From Mycobacteriaceae bacterium (GTDB taxonomy: Bacteria > Actinomycetota > Actinomycetes > Mycobacteriales > Mycobacteriaceae), in NCBI GenBank assembly GCA_019242135.1, contig JAFAWC010000213.1, forward strand, positions 1 through 5,598: DNA of 5,598 nucleotides, in the 5' to 3' direction. Every line of letters starts with the position of its first letter. The stretch's first letter is position 1. Both the position numbers and the translations under genes were made by a program. Below are positions 5,477 through 5,598 of this stretch, piece by piece. Below the pieces are notes generated by a model that did not search any database, was not told the origin of the DNA, and was given only the letters and a program-made list of their open reading frames with translations.

Positions 5477-5598
5477 ATGGCTGCTCTTCCACTCTCTGAC
5501 CACCGAAATTATGTTGGCGAGCATAGTATCGAGGAGGAGACACTCTTTGGCACCGCCGACGCTGCCGAGGGAGTGCAGTCGTTCATCGAACGGCGCCG
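5477..5598 (+). pseudogene. ORF resembling the C-terminal tail of an enoyl-CoA hydratase, possibly a remnant; runs off window
   Basis: Forty codons run from ATG 5477 to the right edge. The segment EEETLFGTADAAEGVQSFIERR (residues 19 to 40, rendered here as a motif) looks like the end of a crotonase-fold enoyl-CoA hydratase, where an E-G-x-x-x-F-x-E-K/R-R motif normally occurs near residue 240-260, close to the stop. Here it begins only about 20 residues after the ATG, and a TAA (5474-5476) sits directly before that ATG, so the catalytic core is missing. No upstream frame between 5380 and 5476 continues the family. No ribosome site precedes the ATG, and the first 70 bases are distinctly less GC-rich than the neighbouring genes. 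The best reading is a truncated remnant. Alternatives are a short leaderless ORF or a different protein; the sequence beyond 5598 decides. Confidence 0.4.

Noticed and set aside
5532..5598. AGGAGG at 5532-5537 followed by TTG 5547 as the start of a different gene
   Set aside because: Spacing is acceptable, but the resulting peptide (MAPPTLPREC and on) matches nothing I know, while the other frame gives a hydratase-like tail. It would need sequence beyond the window to revive.

Overview
The window looks like chromosomal DNA from a mycobacterium (Mycobacterium/Mycolicibacterium group). It is GC-rich, with strong third-position G/C bias in the real genes, ATGA/GTGA stop-start overlaps and AGGAGG ribosome sites. 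The gene order matches, from memory, the M. tuberculosis Rv0135c-Rv0139 segment: TetR regulator, cyp138, msrA, a SnoaL-like protein and an NAD-dependent epimerase, in the same relative orientations. The assignment rests on gene content and recalled synteny, not on a database search.

Layout. On the minus strand at the left is a two-gene unit: a SnoaL/NTF2-fold protein (888-1376), then an extended short-chain dehydrogenase (1-891, running off the left edge), overlapping by 4 bp. Its promoter carries a perfect 14-bp palindrome matching the published consensus for KstR, the cholesterol-catabolism repressor. Divergent from it on the plus strand is msrB-msrA (1520-2496), also overlapping by 4 bp, which encodes both stereospecific methionine sulfoxide reductases. 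msrA converges on a CYP138-like cytochrome P450 (2493-3833, minus), and the two stop codons share one CTAG. The P450 is divergent from a TetR-family regulator (3964-4575, plus). Their 130-bp gap holds four GTACCG half-sites over the likely promoters. That regulator converges, with a 13-bp overlap, on a second TetR protein of the LmrA/YxaF type (4563-5216, minus), which is preceded by and coupled to a 54-codon basic ORF (5213-5377). The right edge is a less GC-rich stretch with an ORF that resembles only the C-terminal tail of an enoyl-CoA hydratase.

How it fits together. This is a compact redox/lipid neighbourhood. The SnoaL-SDR pair is probably under sterol-responsive control. The P450 is probably controlled by the adjacent TetR protein. 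The Msr pair repairs oxidised methionine. The main departures from the familiar mycobacterial locus are an extra msrB of a zinc-free, single-cysteine type fused into the msrA operon, an SDR with Arg in place of the catalytic Lys, and the small ORF coupled to the second TetR gene. I see no RNA genes, CRISPR arrays or insertion sequences, and no gene-free stretch longer than about 150 bases. I do not see a clearly new multi-gene system. The most testable novelty is the KstR-type operator on the SnoaL-SDR unit.
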